This document shows positions 24,301 to 31,432 of a stretch of 40,053 nucleotides of DNA, one piece after another. The notes beneath the pieces were generated by a model. That model made no database searches, was not told where the DNA came from, and worked only from the letters and a program-made list of their open reading frames with translations. Each line of letters opens with the position of its first letter. Within the stretch, counting starts at the first letter, position 1. Position numbers and translations under genes: made by a program. Source of the DNA: Rhodospirillaceae bacterium UBA6219 (lineage in GTDB: Bacteria; Pseudomonadota; Alphaproteobacteria; Rhodospirillales; Magnetospirillaceae); contig DISD01000052.1 of NCBI GenBank assembly GCA_002435715.1, forward strand, positions 1 to 40,053, read 5' to 3'.

Positions 24301-25094
24301 GTGACCGCGATTCCAGCCGGGTGCCGCTTTATGGGCCGGCCGAGTTCGATTCCATGCGCAAGGCCGGCCGACTGGCCGCCGAGACCCTGGATTTCATCGC
24401 CCCTTATGTGCAGCCGGGCGTCACCACCGCCGAGTTGGACCGCCTGTGCGCCGAGTTCATCGCCGAAGGCGGCGGCATTTCGGCCCCGTTGAACTATCGC
24501 GGTTATCCCAAATCCATCTGTACCTCGGTCAACCATGTGGTCTGCCACGGCATTCCCGGCGACAAGGTGTTGGTGGACGGCGACATCCTCAACATCGACG
24601 TCACCCCCATCGTCGATGGCTGGCACGGCGATTCCAGCCGCATGTATTACGTCGGCAAGGTGGGCATCAAGGCCCGCAAGCTGTGCGACGTGACCTATGA
24701 ATCGCTGATGCGCGGCATCGAAGTGGTCAAACCCGGCGCCACCTTGGGCGACATCGGCTGGGCCATCCAAAGCTTCGTCGAAAAGCATCGCTTTTCGGTG
24801 GTGCGCGATTTCTGCGGCCATGGTTTGGGTCGGGTGTTCCACGAACCCCCCAACGTCATGCATTTCGGTCGCCCCGGCCAGGGCATGGAATTGCAGGAAG
24901 GCATGTTCTTCACCATCGAACCCATGGTGAATGCCGGTCGTTATGAAACCAAGATTCTGTCCGACGGCTGGACGGCGGTGACCAAGGACAAGTCGTTGTC
25001 GGCCCAATTCGAACATTCCATCGGGGTGACCGCCACCGGCTGCGAGATTTTTACCGCCTCCCCGAAAGGGTGGCATTTCCCTCCCTATGAGTAG
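24297..25094 (+). CDS. map: type I methionine aminopeptidase
   Basis: Removes the initiator methionine from nascent proteins. The protein is 265 residues. The five metal ligands are all visible: Asp101, Asp112, His175 (CGHGLGRVFHEPP), Glu208 (FFTIEPMVN) and Glu239 (QFEHSIGVT); the substrate-side His84 lies in VVCHGIPGD. I chose TTG 24297 because AAGGA lies at normal distance and because the start then overlaps the sfsA stop in the usual TTGA way. An internal ATG at 24354 would still keep the catalytic core. Many alphaproteobacteria have radC after map; here an unknown gene pair follows instead. Confidence 0.95.
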   Translation: MSDRDSSRVPLYGPAEFDSMRKAGRLAAETLDFIAPYVQPGVTTAELDRLCAEFIAEGGGISAPLNYRGYPKSICTSVNHVVCHGIPGDKVLVDGDILNIDVTPIVDGWHGDSSRMYYVGKVGIKARKLCDVTYESLMRGIEVVKPGATLGDIGWAIQSFVEKHRFSVVRDFCGHGLGRVFHEPPNVMHFGRPGQGMELQEGMFFTIEPMVNAGRYETKILSDGWTAVTKDKSLSAQFEHSIGVTATGCEIFTASPKGWHFPPYE

Positions 25095-25109
25095 GATTTA
25101 TGACGCGAG

Positions 25110-25119
25110 GTGTTGACAC
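25110..25119 (+). promoter_or_regulatory. GTGTTGACAC element upstream of the first unknown paralogue
   Basis: GTGTTGACAC lies within GGTGTTGACACC, whose arms GGTGT and ACACC are inverted. The same ten bases occur, reversed, upstream of the second paralogue (26367-26376). TTGACA (25113-25118) could also be a -35 box. Flanking GCGAG and CTCGC extend the dyad. Confidence 0.35.
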
Positions 25120-25216
25120 CACTCGCCCTTTGATTGCTTCATTCTTGGGCTGAGACCTCCTCCATTCGAAGGGGGGGCAGCGCGGGGGGGGATGGGCGCA
25201 TCGGAGGATGATCCGG

Positions 25217-26323
25217 GTGCCAATGGCGGTCAGCGGTTTGACCGGGGGCGAAGGCAACGCCGTCCGGCGGGTAAACGACACCTTGCAGGATTCCGTCATC
25301 GGCATCCTGTCGCAGTTTCTTCCCGAATTGAAGAAGCTTCCGGCTGATCGTGCCTATCAACGCACCTTGGACGACATCGGTCTGTTGGAACGGTGCTTCG
25401 CCGTCTTTCGCGCCCAGCGCGACAAGTTCGCCCCGGTTCTGGTGGACCAGGCCAACCATCCGGTGACCGACGACGACACCCCCATGGCCTGTGGCCGTTC
25501 CTTGGACCAGGTGGTGGCGATGATCGTGCGCACCGCCGCCAAGCGTCATTTCCGCCGCCGCCATACGCCGGTTCAGACCCCCAAGGCGCAAAGCGCCCAT
25601 CGCCGTCTGCACCAGCGCCTGGGTCAGTTGTTCAAGGCGCCGCCACCGGTCAATGCGCTGCATGCCACGCCGTTGCGGGGCCGGGCCGAGGAATTGTACG
25701 ACGCACTCAAGGCCAATTTGCTGCACGAATGGCAGGTTCCCCTGGTCCCCACTTATGCCGAAATGTCGCCCAACCTGGCGCGTTCGCTGGGGGACAAATT
25801 GCTGGAACTGAAGGATTTGGACCATCTGCGCCGGGTGGTCGCCGACCCCGAGGAAGCGGCCAAGCTGTTCGAAACCCCGGAACAACAACAAGCCGCCACC
25901 GATCCGGCACCGCGCCGCGACGACCGGGCGCGGCTGTCCGACGTGCTGGCTCCGGGCGGCGGGTTGAAGGTGGAAAGCTTTGTCCGGGTGCTGCAGCAGG
26001 CGGATTTGCGGGCCCAATTGCGCCCCCGTCCGGCGGAAGCCCCGCTCAGCCAGCCGTTGCGTGAAACCGGCACCATGCCGGCCAAGCTGCTGGTGGCGGA
26101 ACTGGGGTTGCGTCTGGATCAATTGGCGACGGTGCTGTTGGTGTCCCACGAAACCATCGGGGCCGAATCCTACGCCCAGTTCTTTGGACCGGCCGCCAAC
26201 GCCGCCGTGGTCATGCGCCTGACCCAACGGGCCCGCCAAGCCGGATTGGGGCAGACTTCCAGCCTGTCCGATTGCGCGCAATTCGTCCGCGAGCTGTTCA
26301 AACGCGCCGATCCGAAATCTTAG
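25217..26323 (+). CDS. protein of unknown function, first of a paralogous pair
   Basis: About 368 residues, predicted soluble and mostly helical, not recognised as any family. It shares three blocks with the next gene: an N-terminal helical block ending in CGRSLDQVVAMIVRTAAKRHF (residues ~92-113, then Arg-rich), a middle block ELYDALKANLLHEWQVPLV with AEMSPNLARSLG, and a C-terminal block starting RRDDRARLSDVLAPGG and continuing MPAKLLVAELGLRLDQLA. There is no signal peptide or membrane segment and no catalytic motif that I recognise. GTG 25217 is nine bases from GGAGG (25203-25207); ATG 25208 is too close and ATG 25223 is 15 bases away, although the paralogue's alignment favours 25223. The leader contains two long G runs. 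Confidence 0.75.
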   Translation: MPMAVSGLTGGEGNAVRRVNDTLQDSVIGILSQFLPELKKLPADRAYQRTLDDIGLLERCFAVFRAQRDKFAPVLVDQANHPVTDDDTPMACGRSLDQVVAMIVRTAAKRHFRRRHTPVQTPKAQSAHRRLHQRLGQLFKAPPPVNALHATPLRGRAEELYDALKANLLHEWQVPLVPTYAEMSPNLARSLGDKLLELKDLDHLRRVVADPEEAAKLFETPEQQQAATDPAPRRDDRARLSDVLAPGGGLKVESFVRVLQQADLRAQLRPRPAEAPLSQPLRETGTMPAKLLVAELGLRLDQLATVLLVSHETIGAESYAQFFGPAANAAVVMRLTQRARQAGLGQTSSLSDCAQFVRELFKRADPKS

Positions 26324-26366
26324 TACTTTTCTAACGCGCAGCGCCGATGATGGACTTTGCCCCCGT

Positions 26367-26376
26367 GTGTCAACAC
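26367..26376 (-). promoter_or_regulatory. inverted copy of the GTGTTGACAC element upstream of the second unknown paralogue
   Basis: The plus strand reads GTGTCAACAC within CCCGTGTGTCAACACGGG, where CCCGTGT (26363-26369 approximately) pairs with ACACGGG. It is the reverse complement of the element at 25110-25119 and lies 33 bases before the start at 26409. Confidence 0.35.
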
Positions 26377-26408
26377 GGGTGCCCGTTCAACGGCGTCAAA
26401 GGACCAGC

Positions 26409-27641
26409 ATGGCTTCACCAGCCCAGGCCGACCATCTGGCGGTCGTGCGTAAGATCAACGCCACCTTGTCGGGGCCGGTGATCGACGTGCTGTGCGAATT
26501 GGTTCCCGAGGTCCGGCGCTTGCCCCGACGTGGTGCGTTGGAAGCCATTTTGGACGATGTCGACCTGTTGGATCGCTGCTTCCAGGTGTTCCGCGCCAAT
26601 CCTGAACAATTCCGCGACCTGCTGGTCGACCGCCGCAAGGTGCCGGTGGAAGACGCCCAGGCTTTGCTGGATTGCGGCCGGTCCTTGGACCAGGTGGTGG
26701 CCATGGTGGTGCGCACCGCCGCCAAGCGCCACTTCCGCTTGCGCCTGGATGGCGGGGCCAGGTCCCTGCGCACGCGGCCGCGCCGGGTGCAGCGGCGCGG
26801 TTTGCTGGATCGCCTGCGCGCCTTGATGTCGTCGCAGCCCAAGGCGGCGCAGGACGGCCCACGCACCCGCGCCGAGATTCTGTATGCGGCGTTCCAAGAT
26901 TATCTGCTGCACGATTGGCAGATCCCGATCATTCCCGAATATTGCCAGATGAGTCCGTCCATGGTGCGCCGCCTGGGGCCGCGCATCCTGGATTACCGTC
27001 TGGCCGAAGACATCCGCCGTCTGCGCGCCGATCCCGACAATCCGCCGCCACCCACCCCGGTGGTGGAAACCATGCAGGCCGGCACCGGCCATGGCGGCTA
27101 TCAATTGCCGGACACGCTGGAAACCGGCAAGGCGGGGAATCCGGTTTCGGTCACCACCGCCGACAAGCGGGTCAGCGACGGCATGGCGCCGCTGCTGGGC
27201 GATCTGGTGAAGAATGAAGAACGCGACGACCGGGCGCGGCTTGCCGACATCCTGAGCGCCGATGGCAAGCGCCTGAAGGCCCAAGCCTTCACCATGGCGC
27301 TGCTGGACCCCAAGGTGCGTGAAGTGTTGCCCAATTCCGAACAGACGGTGCGGGTGACCGGCATCCTGGGCTCGGTCAACGGCATGGTTGGCAAGATGCT
27401 GGTGGGGGAACTGGGTTTCCGTGCCGACCAATTGGCGGTGTTCGTCATGGCGGCCCACGGCGCCTTGGGCGAGGACCGCTTCTTGAAGGCTTTTGGCGTG
27501 CCGGGCCGACCGGAATACGTGCAAAAGATGGTGGCAAAGGCGAAAAACGCCGATATCGGACAACAATCGGAACTGAAAAAGATCGCCGATTTCGTCATCG
27601 CCATGTTCGCCGCCGCCGAGGCGGCACAGAAAAAAGCCTGA
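26409..27641 (+). CDS. protein of unknown function, second of a paralogous pair
   Basis: A 410-residue predicted soluble, helix-rich protein, paralogous to the previous gene. Shared blocks are the N-terminal segment VVRKINATLSGPVIDVLCEL, the segment CGRSLDQVVAMVVRTAAKRH at ~89-108, AEILYAAFQDYLLHDWQIP at ~155 with QMSPSMVRRLGPRIL, DDRARLADILSADGKRLKAQ from 273, and MVGKMLVGELGFRADQLAVF from 326. Between the second and third blocks it carries about 40 more residues than its partner, Pro- and Gly-rich (210-265). No membrane segments or recognised catalytic motif. ATG 26409 has AAAGG eight bases upstream. Function unknown; nothing in the neighbours fixes it. Confidence 0.8.
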   Translation: MASPAQADHLAVVRKINATLSGPVIDVLCELVPEVRRLPRRGALEAILDDVDLLDRCFQVFRANPEQFRDLLVDRRKVPVEDAQALLDCGRSLDQVVAMVVRTAAKRHFRLRLDGGARSLRTRPRRVQRRGLLDRLRALMSSQPKAAQDGPRTRAEILYAAFQDYLLHDWQIPIIPEYCQMSPSMVRRLGPRILDYRLAEDIRRLRADPDNPPPPTPVVETMQAGTGHGGYQLPDTLETGKAGNPVSVTTADKRVSDGMAPLLGDLVKNEERDDRARLADILSADGKRLKAQAFTMALLDPKVREVLPNSEQTVRVTGILGSVNGMVGKMLVGELGFRADQLAVFVMAAHGALGEDRFLKAFGVPGRPEYVQKMVAKAKNADIGQQSELKKIADFVIAMFAAAEAAQKKA

Positions 27642-27649
27642 GCTCCAGG

Positions 27650-27677
27650 CGTCAATCCCGCCTACGCGGGTATGACG
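27650..27677. repeat. short imperfect palindrome between convergent genes
   Basis: CGTCA (27650-27654) pairs with TGACG (27673-27677), and CCCGC (27657-27661) with GCGGG (27666-27670) around a CTAC loop, with a two-base mismatch between the stems. The CCCGC-n4-GCGGG flanked by GTCA/TGAC pattern is that of short palindromes dispersed in many proteobacterial genomes. It could end transcription from both sides. Confidence 0.5.
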
Positions 27678-27684
27678 ACGGGGA

Positions 27685-28170
27685 TTACCAGTGGCGCGCC
27701 ACCTGGCGGACCAGCCAGTCCCAGCGGCTTTCCTGGGGCGTGTTGACGGCTTGGGCGGGCGGGCGCGGGATGTTGCGTGACCATGACCGCACCAGCGGCG
27801 ACAGTTTCTGCGTCGGGCCGTGCAGCGGGTGCAGCGCCAGCAGATCGTCGATGGACACCCAGGCCCAGGCCTGGCTTTCGTGGTTGATGATGGGTTCGAA
27901 CTCGGCCTCGGCGGTGACCACGAACAACAGATTGCGCTTGGAGCCGCTGACCGCTTCGCCCAGATAGATCAGGTCGTCGGGATGCGAATCGATGCCGGCT
28001 TCTTCCGCCAATTCGCGGATGGCGGTTTCCTCGGGGTGTTCGCCCCGGTCCAGGCCGCCGCCGAAAAAATTCCAGCGGCCGGCGTTGCGGGTGGTGGGGC
28101 CGCGTTTGGCCAACAGCACCCGCGAGGTGCTGGGGCAAACCACCGCGACCCAAACCGACACCCGCATCAT
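27685..28170 (-). CDS. Nudix hydrolase
   Basis: A 161-residue pyrophosphohydrolase of unknown substrate. The Nudix box is complete: GGGLDRGEHPEETAIRELAE continuing EAGI, with the metal-binding REXXEE. It begins MMRVSVWVAVVCPSTSRVLL and has RGPTTRNAGRWNFFGG before the box, as in NUDIX proteins that act on nucleoside diphosphate derivatives. The C-terminal part (SESRWDWLV-like end) is not conserved in any way I recognise. The start is uncertain: two ATGs at 28170 and 28167 directly follow a run of ten G (coding strand), while the frame stays open upstream to 28215 with GTG and ATG codons. Confidence 0.88.
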   Translation of the reverse strand: MMRVSVWVAVVCPSTSRVLLAKRGPTTRNAGRWNFFGGGLDRGEHPEETAIRELAEEAGIDSHPDDLIYLGEAVSGSKRNLLFVVTAEAEFEPIINHESQAWAWVSIDDLLALHPLHGPTQKLSPLVRSWSRNIPRPPAQAVNTPQESRWDWLVRQVARHW

Positions 28171-28180
28171 CCCCCCCCCC
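28171..28180 (-). repeat. ten-base homopolymer next to the Nudix start
   Basis: Ten consecutive C on the plus strand (G on the coding strand) immediately before the ATG ATG of the Nudix gene. If translation starts at those ATGs the tract serves as, or spaces, the ribosome-binding site. If it starts upstream, the tract lies in the coding region and slippage would shift the frame. Confidence 0.8.
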
Positions 28181-28237
28181 TTGTCATCGTCCCAGCTTAT
28201 CATCGCCCGAGACACGTAAAGCGGGCGATGACGATCT

Positions 28238-28263
28238 GGTTACAGTTTGGCAGGTTACAGTTT
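28238..28263. repeat. short tandem duplication over the M16 peptidase stop codon
   Basis: GGTTACAGTTT occurs at 28238-28248 and again at 28253-28263, a period of 15 bases and therefore in frame. On the minus strand both copies read AAACTGTAACC, so the gene ends with a Lys-Leu-stop and the next 15 bases repeat it. Confidence 0.8.
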
Positions 28264-29517
28264 CAGGCGGGCCACCATGGACGCATGGTCTTCCAGCTTA
28301 CCCAGCGGCCCGATGGCGGCGATGGTGGGGTTTTGGGCGAAGATCCGGCCGGCGACCCGGGCGATGGCGGTGGCGTCGATGGATTCGATGCGGTCCACCA
28401 CTTCCTGGGTGGTGATGGGATGGCCATAGACCAGAACCTGACGGGCCAATTGCTCGCAACGTGACGAGGTGCTTTCCAGGCTCATCAGGATGGAGGCCTT
28501 CAATTGGGCCCGCGCCCGACGCATTTCGTCGTCGGCGACACCGCCGCAGACCTTGACCACTTCGTCGCACAGGATCGGCACAAGTTCCTCGACCTCGTCC
28601 TCGCCGGTGCCGGCATAGATGCCGAACAGGCCGCCGTCGGAATAGGACGAAGCGAAGGAATAGATGGAATAGACCAGACCCCGCTTTTCACGGATTTCCT
28701 GGAACAGGCGCGAGCTCATGCCGCCGCCCAGCAAGGTGGACAGCACCGAGACGGCGTAATAATCGGGATCGTCGTAACAGACCCCGCCATAGCCCAGGAC
28801 CAGGTTGACCTGTTCGATGTCGCGTTCTTCCCGGTATTCGCCGCCCACGTAACGGGCGGCTTCCGGCTGCGCCTCGGCGGAAACGGCCAGATCGGCGAAG
28901 GCCTTTTCGGCACTTTCCACCAACTGGTCGTGGTCGATGGCGCCCGCCGCCGACAGCACCATGCGCGAGGCGGCGTAATGGCTGCGCATATAGCCCCTGA
29001 CGGTGTCGCGGCTCATGGCGCGGACCAGTTCCTCGGTGCCCAGGACCGGCCGACCCAGCGGCTGGTCGGGAAAGGCGGTGGCCTGGAAATGGTCGAAGAC
29101 GATGTCGTCGGGGGTGTCGATGGATTGGTTGATTTCCTGGACCACCACCGCCTGTTCGCGGGCCAGTTCCTCGGCATCCATGGTCGAGTTCTGCAGAATG
29201 TCGGCCAGGATGTCCAAGGCCAGGGCCGAATCTTCCTTCAGCACCTTGGCGTAATAGGCGGTGTGGTCACGCGCCGTATAGGCGTTCAGATGGCCGCCCA
29301 CATTGTCCATTTCCTCGGCGATGGCGCGCGCCGAACGGCGTTCGGTACCCTTGAAGGCCATGTGTTCGAGAAGATGCGAGATGCCGTTGACCGCCGCCGG
29401 TTCGTGCCTTGTGCCGGCATCGACCCACAGCCCCAGGGACGCGCTTTCCACCGTCTGCATGGGGTCGGTCAGGACCCGCAGGCCGTTGGCCAGGGTGGTG
29501 ACCTTCACGCCACTCAT
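28255..29517 (-). CDS. M16 family zinc peptidase (processing-peptidase-like)
   Basis: A 420-residue zinc metalloprotease resembling the catalytic beta subunit of mitochondrial processing peptidase. The inverted zinc motif HLLEH is at 48-52 (NGISHLLEHMAFKGT) and the third ligand is the Glu near 128 in EQAVVVQEINQ. The R/Y pair region VYSIYSFASSYSDGGLFGIYAG lies near 300. No signal peptide, so it acts in the cytoplasm or with an unknown export route. The start overlaps the thrC stop by four bases (ATGA), and thrC followed by this peptidase is a frequent alphaproteobacterial pair. Confidence 0.95.
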   Translation of the reverse strand: MSGVKVTTLANGLRVLTDPMQTVESASLGLWVDAGTRHEPAAVNGISHLLEHMAFKGTERRSARAIAEEMDNVGGHLNAYTARDHTAYYAKVLKEDSALALDILADILQNSTMDAEELAREQAVVVQEINQSIDTPDDIVFDHFQATAFPDQPLGRPVLGTEELVRAMSRDTVRGYMRSHYAASRMVLSAAGAIDHDQLVESAEKAFADLAVSAEAQPEAARYVGGEYREERDIEQVNLVLGYGGVCYDDPDYYAVSVLSTLLGGGMSSRLFQEIREKRGLVYSIYSFASSYSDGGLFGIYAGTGEDEVEELVPILCDEVVKVCGGVADDEMRRARAQLKASILMSLESTSSRCEQLARQVLVYGHPITTQEVVDRIESIDATAIARVAGRIFAQNPTIAAIGPLGKLEDHASMVARLKL

Positions 29518-30917
29518 GCGCGGCTCCGCTTGGCGAAAGTGGCGACATAATCGCGCACCGCCCCCAGATCGTTGGCCAGCACGTCGAAACGTTCTTCACG
29601 GTCGAACAGATCGGCCATGTGGGCGGGCAACGGCGGACGGGCGCCGGTGGCCTTTTCCACCGCATCGGGGAACTTGGCCGGATGGGCGGTGGCCAGGGCG
29701 ACCAGGGTCGACGTCTTGTTGCTGTGGCCCTTGATGCCGGCGGCGACGCCGATGGCGGAATGGGGATCCAGCATCTCGCCGGTCTTGGCTTGGGTGGTCT
29801 TCATCACCGCCAAAGTCTGCTCGTCGTCGTAACGATGGCCTTCGAACAATTCGCGCATGGCGCCATAGGCCCCTTGCGGCATGCCCATGCGGCCGGTGGC
29901 GCGGAATTCGTCCATCAACTGGCCCACCGCCTTGCCGTCATTGCCCAGATAGTGGAAGACCAGACGTTCGAAATTGGACGACACCTGGATATCCATGCTG
30001 GGCGACAGGGTGGGGACCACGCCGTCGGCTTCCATCACGCCTTTTTCGAAGAAGCGGGTCAGGATGTCGTTGCTGTTGGAGCCGACCACCAGCTTGTCGA
30101 TGGGCAGGCCCATCTGACGGGCACAGAAGCCGGCGAAGACATTGCCGAAATTGCCGGTGGGCACCGAGAAGGTCATGGGGACGTCGGGCGAGCCCAAAGC
30201 CACGGCCGAGGCGAAGTAATAGACGATCTGGGCCATGACGCGGGCCCAGTTGATGGAATTGACCGCCGACAGGTGATAGGTGTCGCGGAAGTCGTGGTCG
30301 TTGAACAGCGCCTTGACCATGTCCTGGCAGTCGTCGAAGGTGCCTTCCACCGCCACGTTGCGCACGTTGTCGGACAGCACGGTGGTCATCTGCTTGCGCT
30401 GCACCGCGGAAGTGCGGTTATGCGGATGCAGGATGACGATATCGATGCTGTCGCGGTCGCGGCAGGCCTCGATGGCCGCCGAGCCGGTGTCGCCCGAAGT
30501 GGCGCCGACGATGGTGACGCGCTGGCCGCGCTTGGTCAGCACGTGGTCGAACAGGCGGCCGACCAGTTGCAGGGCGTAATCCTTGAACGCGATGGTCGGG
30601 CCGTGGAACAGTTCCAGCACCCATTGATTGGAATCCAGCTGCTTCAACGGCGCCACCGCCGGATGGGTGAAGCGGGAATAGGTGTCGTTGACCAGCTCGG
30701 CCAATTCGTCGCGGGTCAGGCTGCCTTCGACGAAAGGCGCCATGACGCGGATGGCGATCTCGGCATAGGACAGGCCGCGCATGGCCCGGATGTCGGAGGC
30801 CGAGAATTGCGGCCAGGTCTGGGGCACGTACAGGCCGCCATCACGGGCCAAGCCAGCCAACAGGACGTCGTCGAAGGACAGGACGGGCGCGTTGCCCCGG
30901 GTGCTCACATATTTCAC
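29514..30917 (-). CDS. thrC: threonine synthase
   Basis: Converts O-phosphohomoserine to threonine with pyridoxal phosphate. The protein is 467 residues, the long bacterial form. The PLP lysine is Lys112 in LELFHGPTIAFKDYALQLVG. The phosphate-binding loop is GATSGDTGSAAIEAC near 139. The N-terminus MKYVSTRGNAPVLSFDDVLL is typical. The gene runs straight into the M16 peptidase gene with a four-base overlap. It diverges from the truncated haemoglobin gene over a 155-base gap that must hold both promoters. Confidence 0.97.
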   Translation of the reverse strand: MKYVSTRGNAPVLSFDDVLLAGLARDGGLYVPQTWPQFSASDIRAMRGLSYAEIAIRVMAPFVEGSLTRDELAELVNDTYSRFTHPAVAPLKQLDSNQWVLELFHGPTIAFKDYALQLVGRLFDHVLTKRGQRVTIVGATSGDTGSAAIEACRDRDSIDIVILHPHNRTSAVQRKQMTTVLSDNVRNVAVEGTFDDCQDMVKALFNDHDFRDTYHLSAVNSINWARVMAQIVYYFASAVALGSPDVPMTFSVPTGNFGNVFAGFCARQMGLPIDKLVVGSNSNDILTRFFEKGVMEADGVVPTLSPSMDIQVSSNFERLVFHYLGNDGKAVGQLMDEFRATGRMGMPQGAYGAMRELFEGHRYDDEQTLAVMKTTQAKTGEMLDPHSAIGVAAGIKGHSNKTSTLVALATAHPAKFPDAVEKATGARPPLPAHMADLFDREERFDVLANDLGAVRDYVATFAKRSRA

Positions 30918-31020
30918 GGACTTACCAGCCTTGGTTCGGAAAAACGGGCTAGACTATCCATATGGGGCTTAATCATCAAGTTTGCCGGGGGTTCACCCGA
31001 TTTTTCGCCGGGAACAAAGT

Positions 31021-31035
31021 GGTATTTGAAATACC
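31021..31035. promoter_or_regulatory. NsrR-like palindrome upstream of the truncated haemoglobin gene
   Basis: GGTATTTGAAATACC is a perfect 7-1-7 inverted repeat centred on 31028, 37 bases before the haemoglobin start. Its core TATTTGAAATA fits the proteobacterial NsrR consensus core YATTTNAAATR exactly; the outer arms (AAGTGG left, CCGGGG right) match the consensus only partly. A nitric-oxide-sensing regulator at this position would fit the gene. Confidence 0.55.
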
Positions 31036-31072
31036 GGGGATGAGTTGTTCCAATTCCAAACCGGAGTTCAAC

Positions 31073-31432
31073 ATGAACCAATCGCTTTTCGACCGCCTGG
31101 GCGGTGAGGCCGCCATCACCGCCGCCGTCGATCTGTTTTACCAAAAAGTGCTGGCCGACAGCCGCATCAACCAGTTTTTCGCCAATGTGGACATGCGGTC
31201 CCAGGCGCTGAAGCAGCGGGCTTTCATGACCCTGGCCTTTGGCGGACCGGGCAATTATTCGGGCAAGCACATGCGCGCCGCCCATGCCGGCCTGACCTTG
31301 ACCGACATCCATTTCGACGCGGTGGCCGAACATCTGGGCGCCACCTTGAACGAATTGGGTGTGCCCGCCGCCATGGTCGGCGAAGTGCTGGCCACGGTGG
31401 AAACCACCCGCGCCGACGTTCTGAACCGCTAG
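31073..31432 (+). CDS. group 1 truncated haemoglobin
   Basis: A 119-residue haem protein of the 2-on-2 globin fold. LFDRLGGEAAITAAVDLFYQ at the start contains the B10 tyrosine (Tyr23) that stabilises bound ligand; GGPGNYSGKHMRAAHAGL carries the proximal histidine (His71). Members bind O2 and NO, and some detoxify nitric oxide. RBS CGGAG lies seven bases upstream. The gene is alone on its strand; its last four bases overlap the convergent M32 carboxypeptidase gene. The palindrome at 31021-31035 suggests NO-dependent repression. Confidence 0.95.
   Translation: MNQSLFDRLGGEAAITAAVDLFYQKVLADSRINQFFANVDMRSQALKQRAFMTLAFGGPGNYSGKHMRAAHAGLTLTDIHFDAVAEHLGATLNELGVPAAMVGEVLATVETTRADVLNR

Noticed and set aside
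30970..30985. FNR/Anr-like half-site (TTAAT..ATCAAG) upstream of the truncated haemoglobin.
   Set aside because: Only one half matches TTGAT-n4-ATCAA, so it is too weak to report beside the better NsrR-like palindrome.
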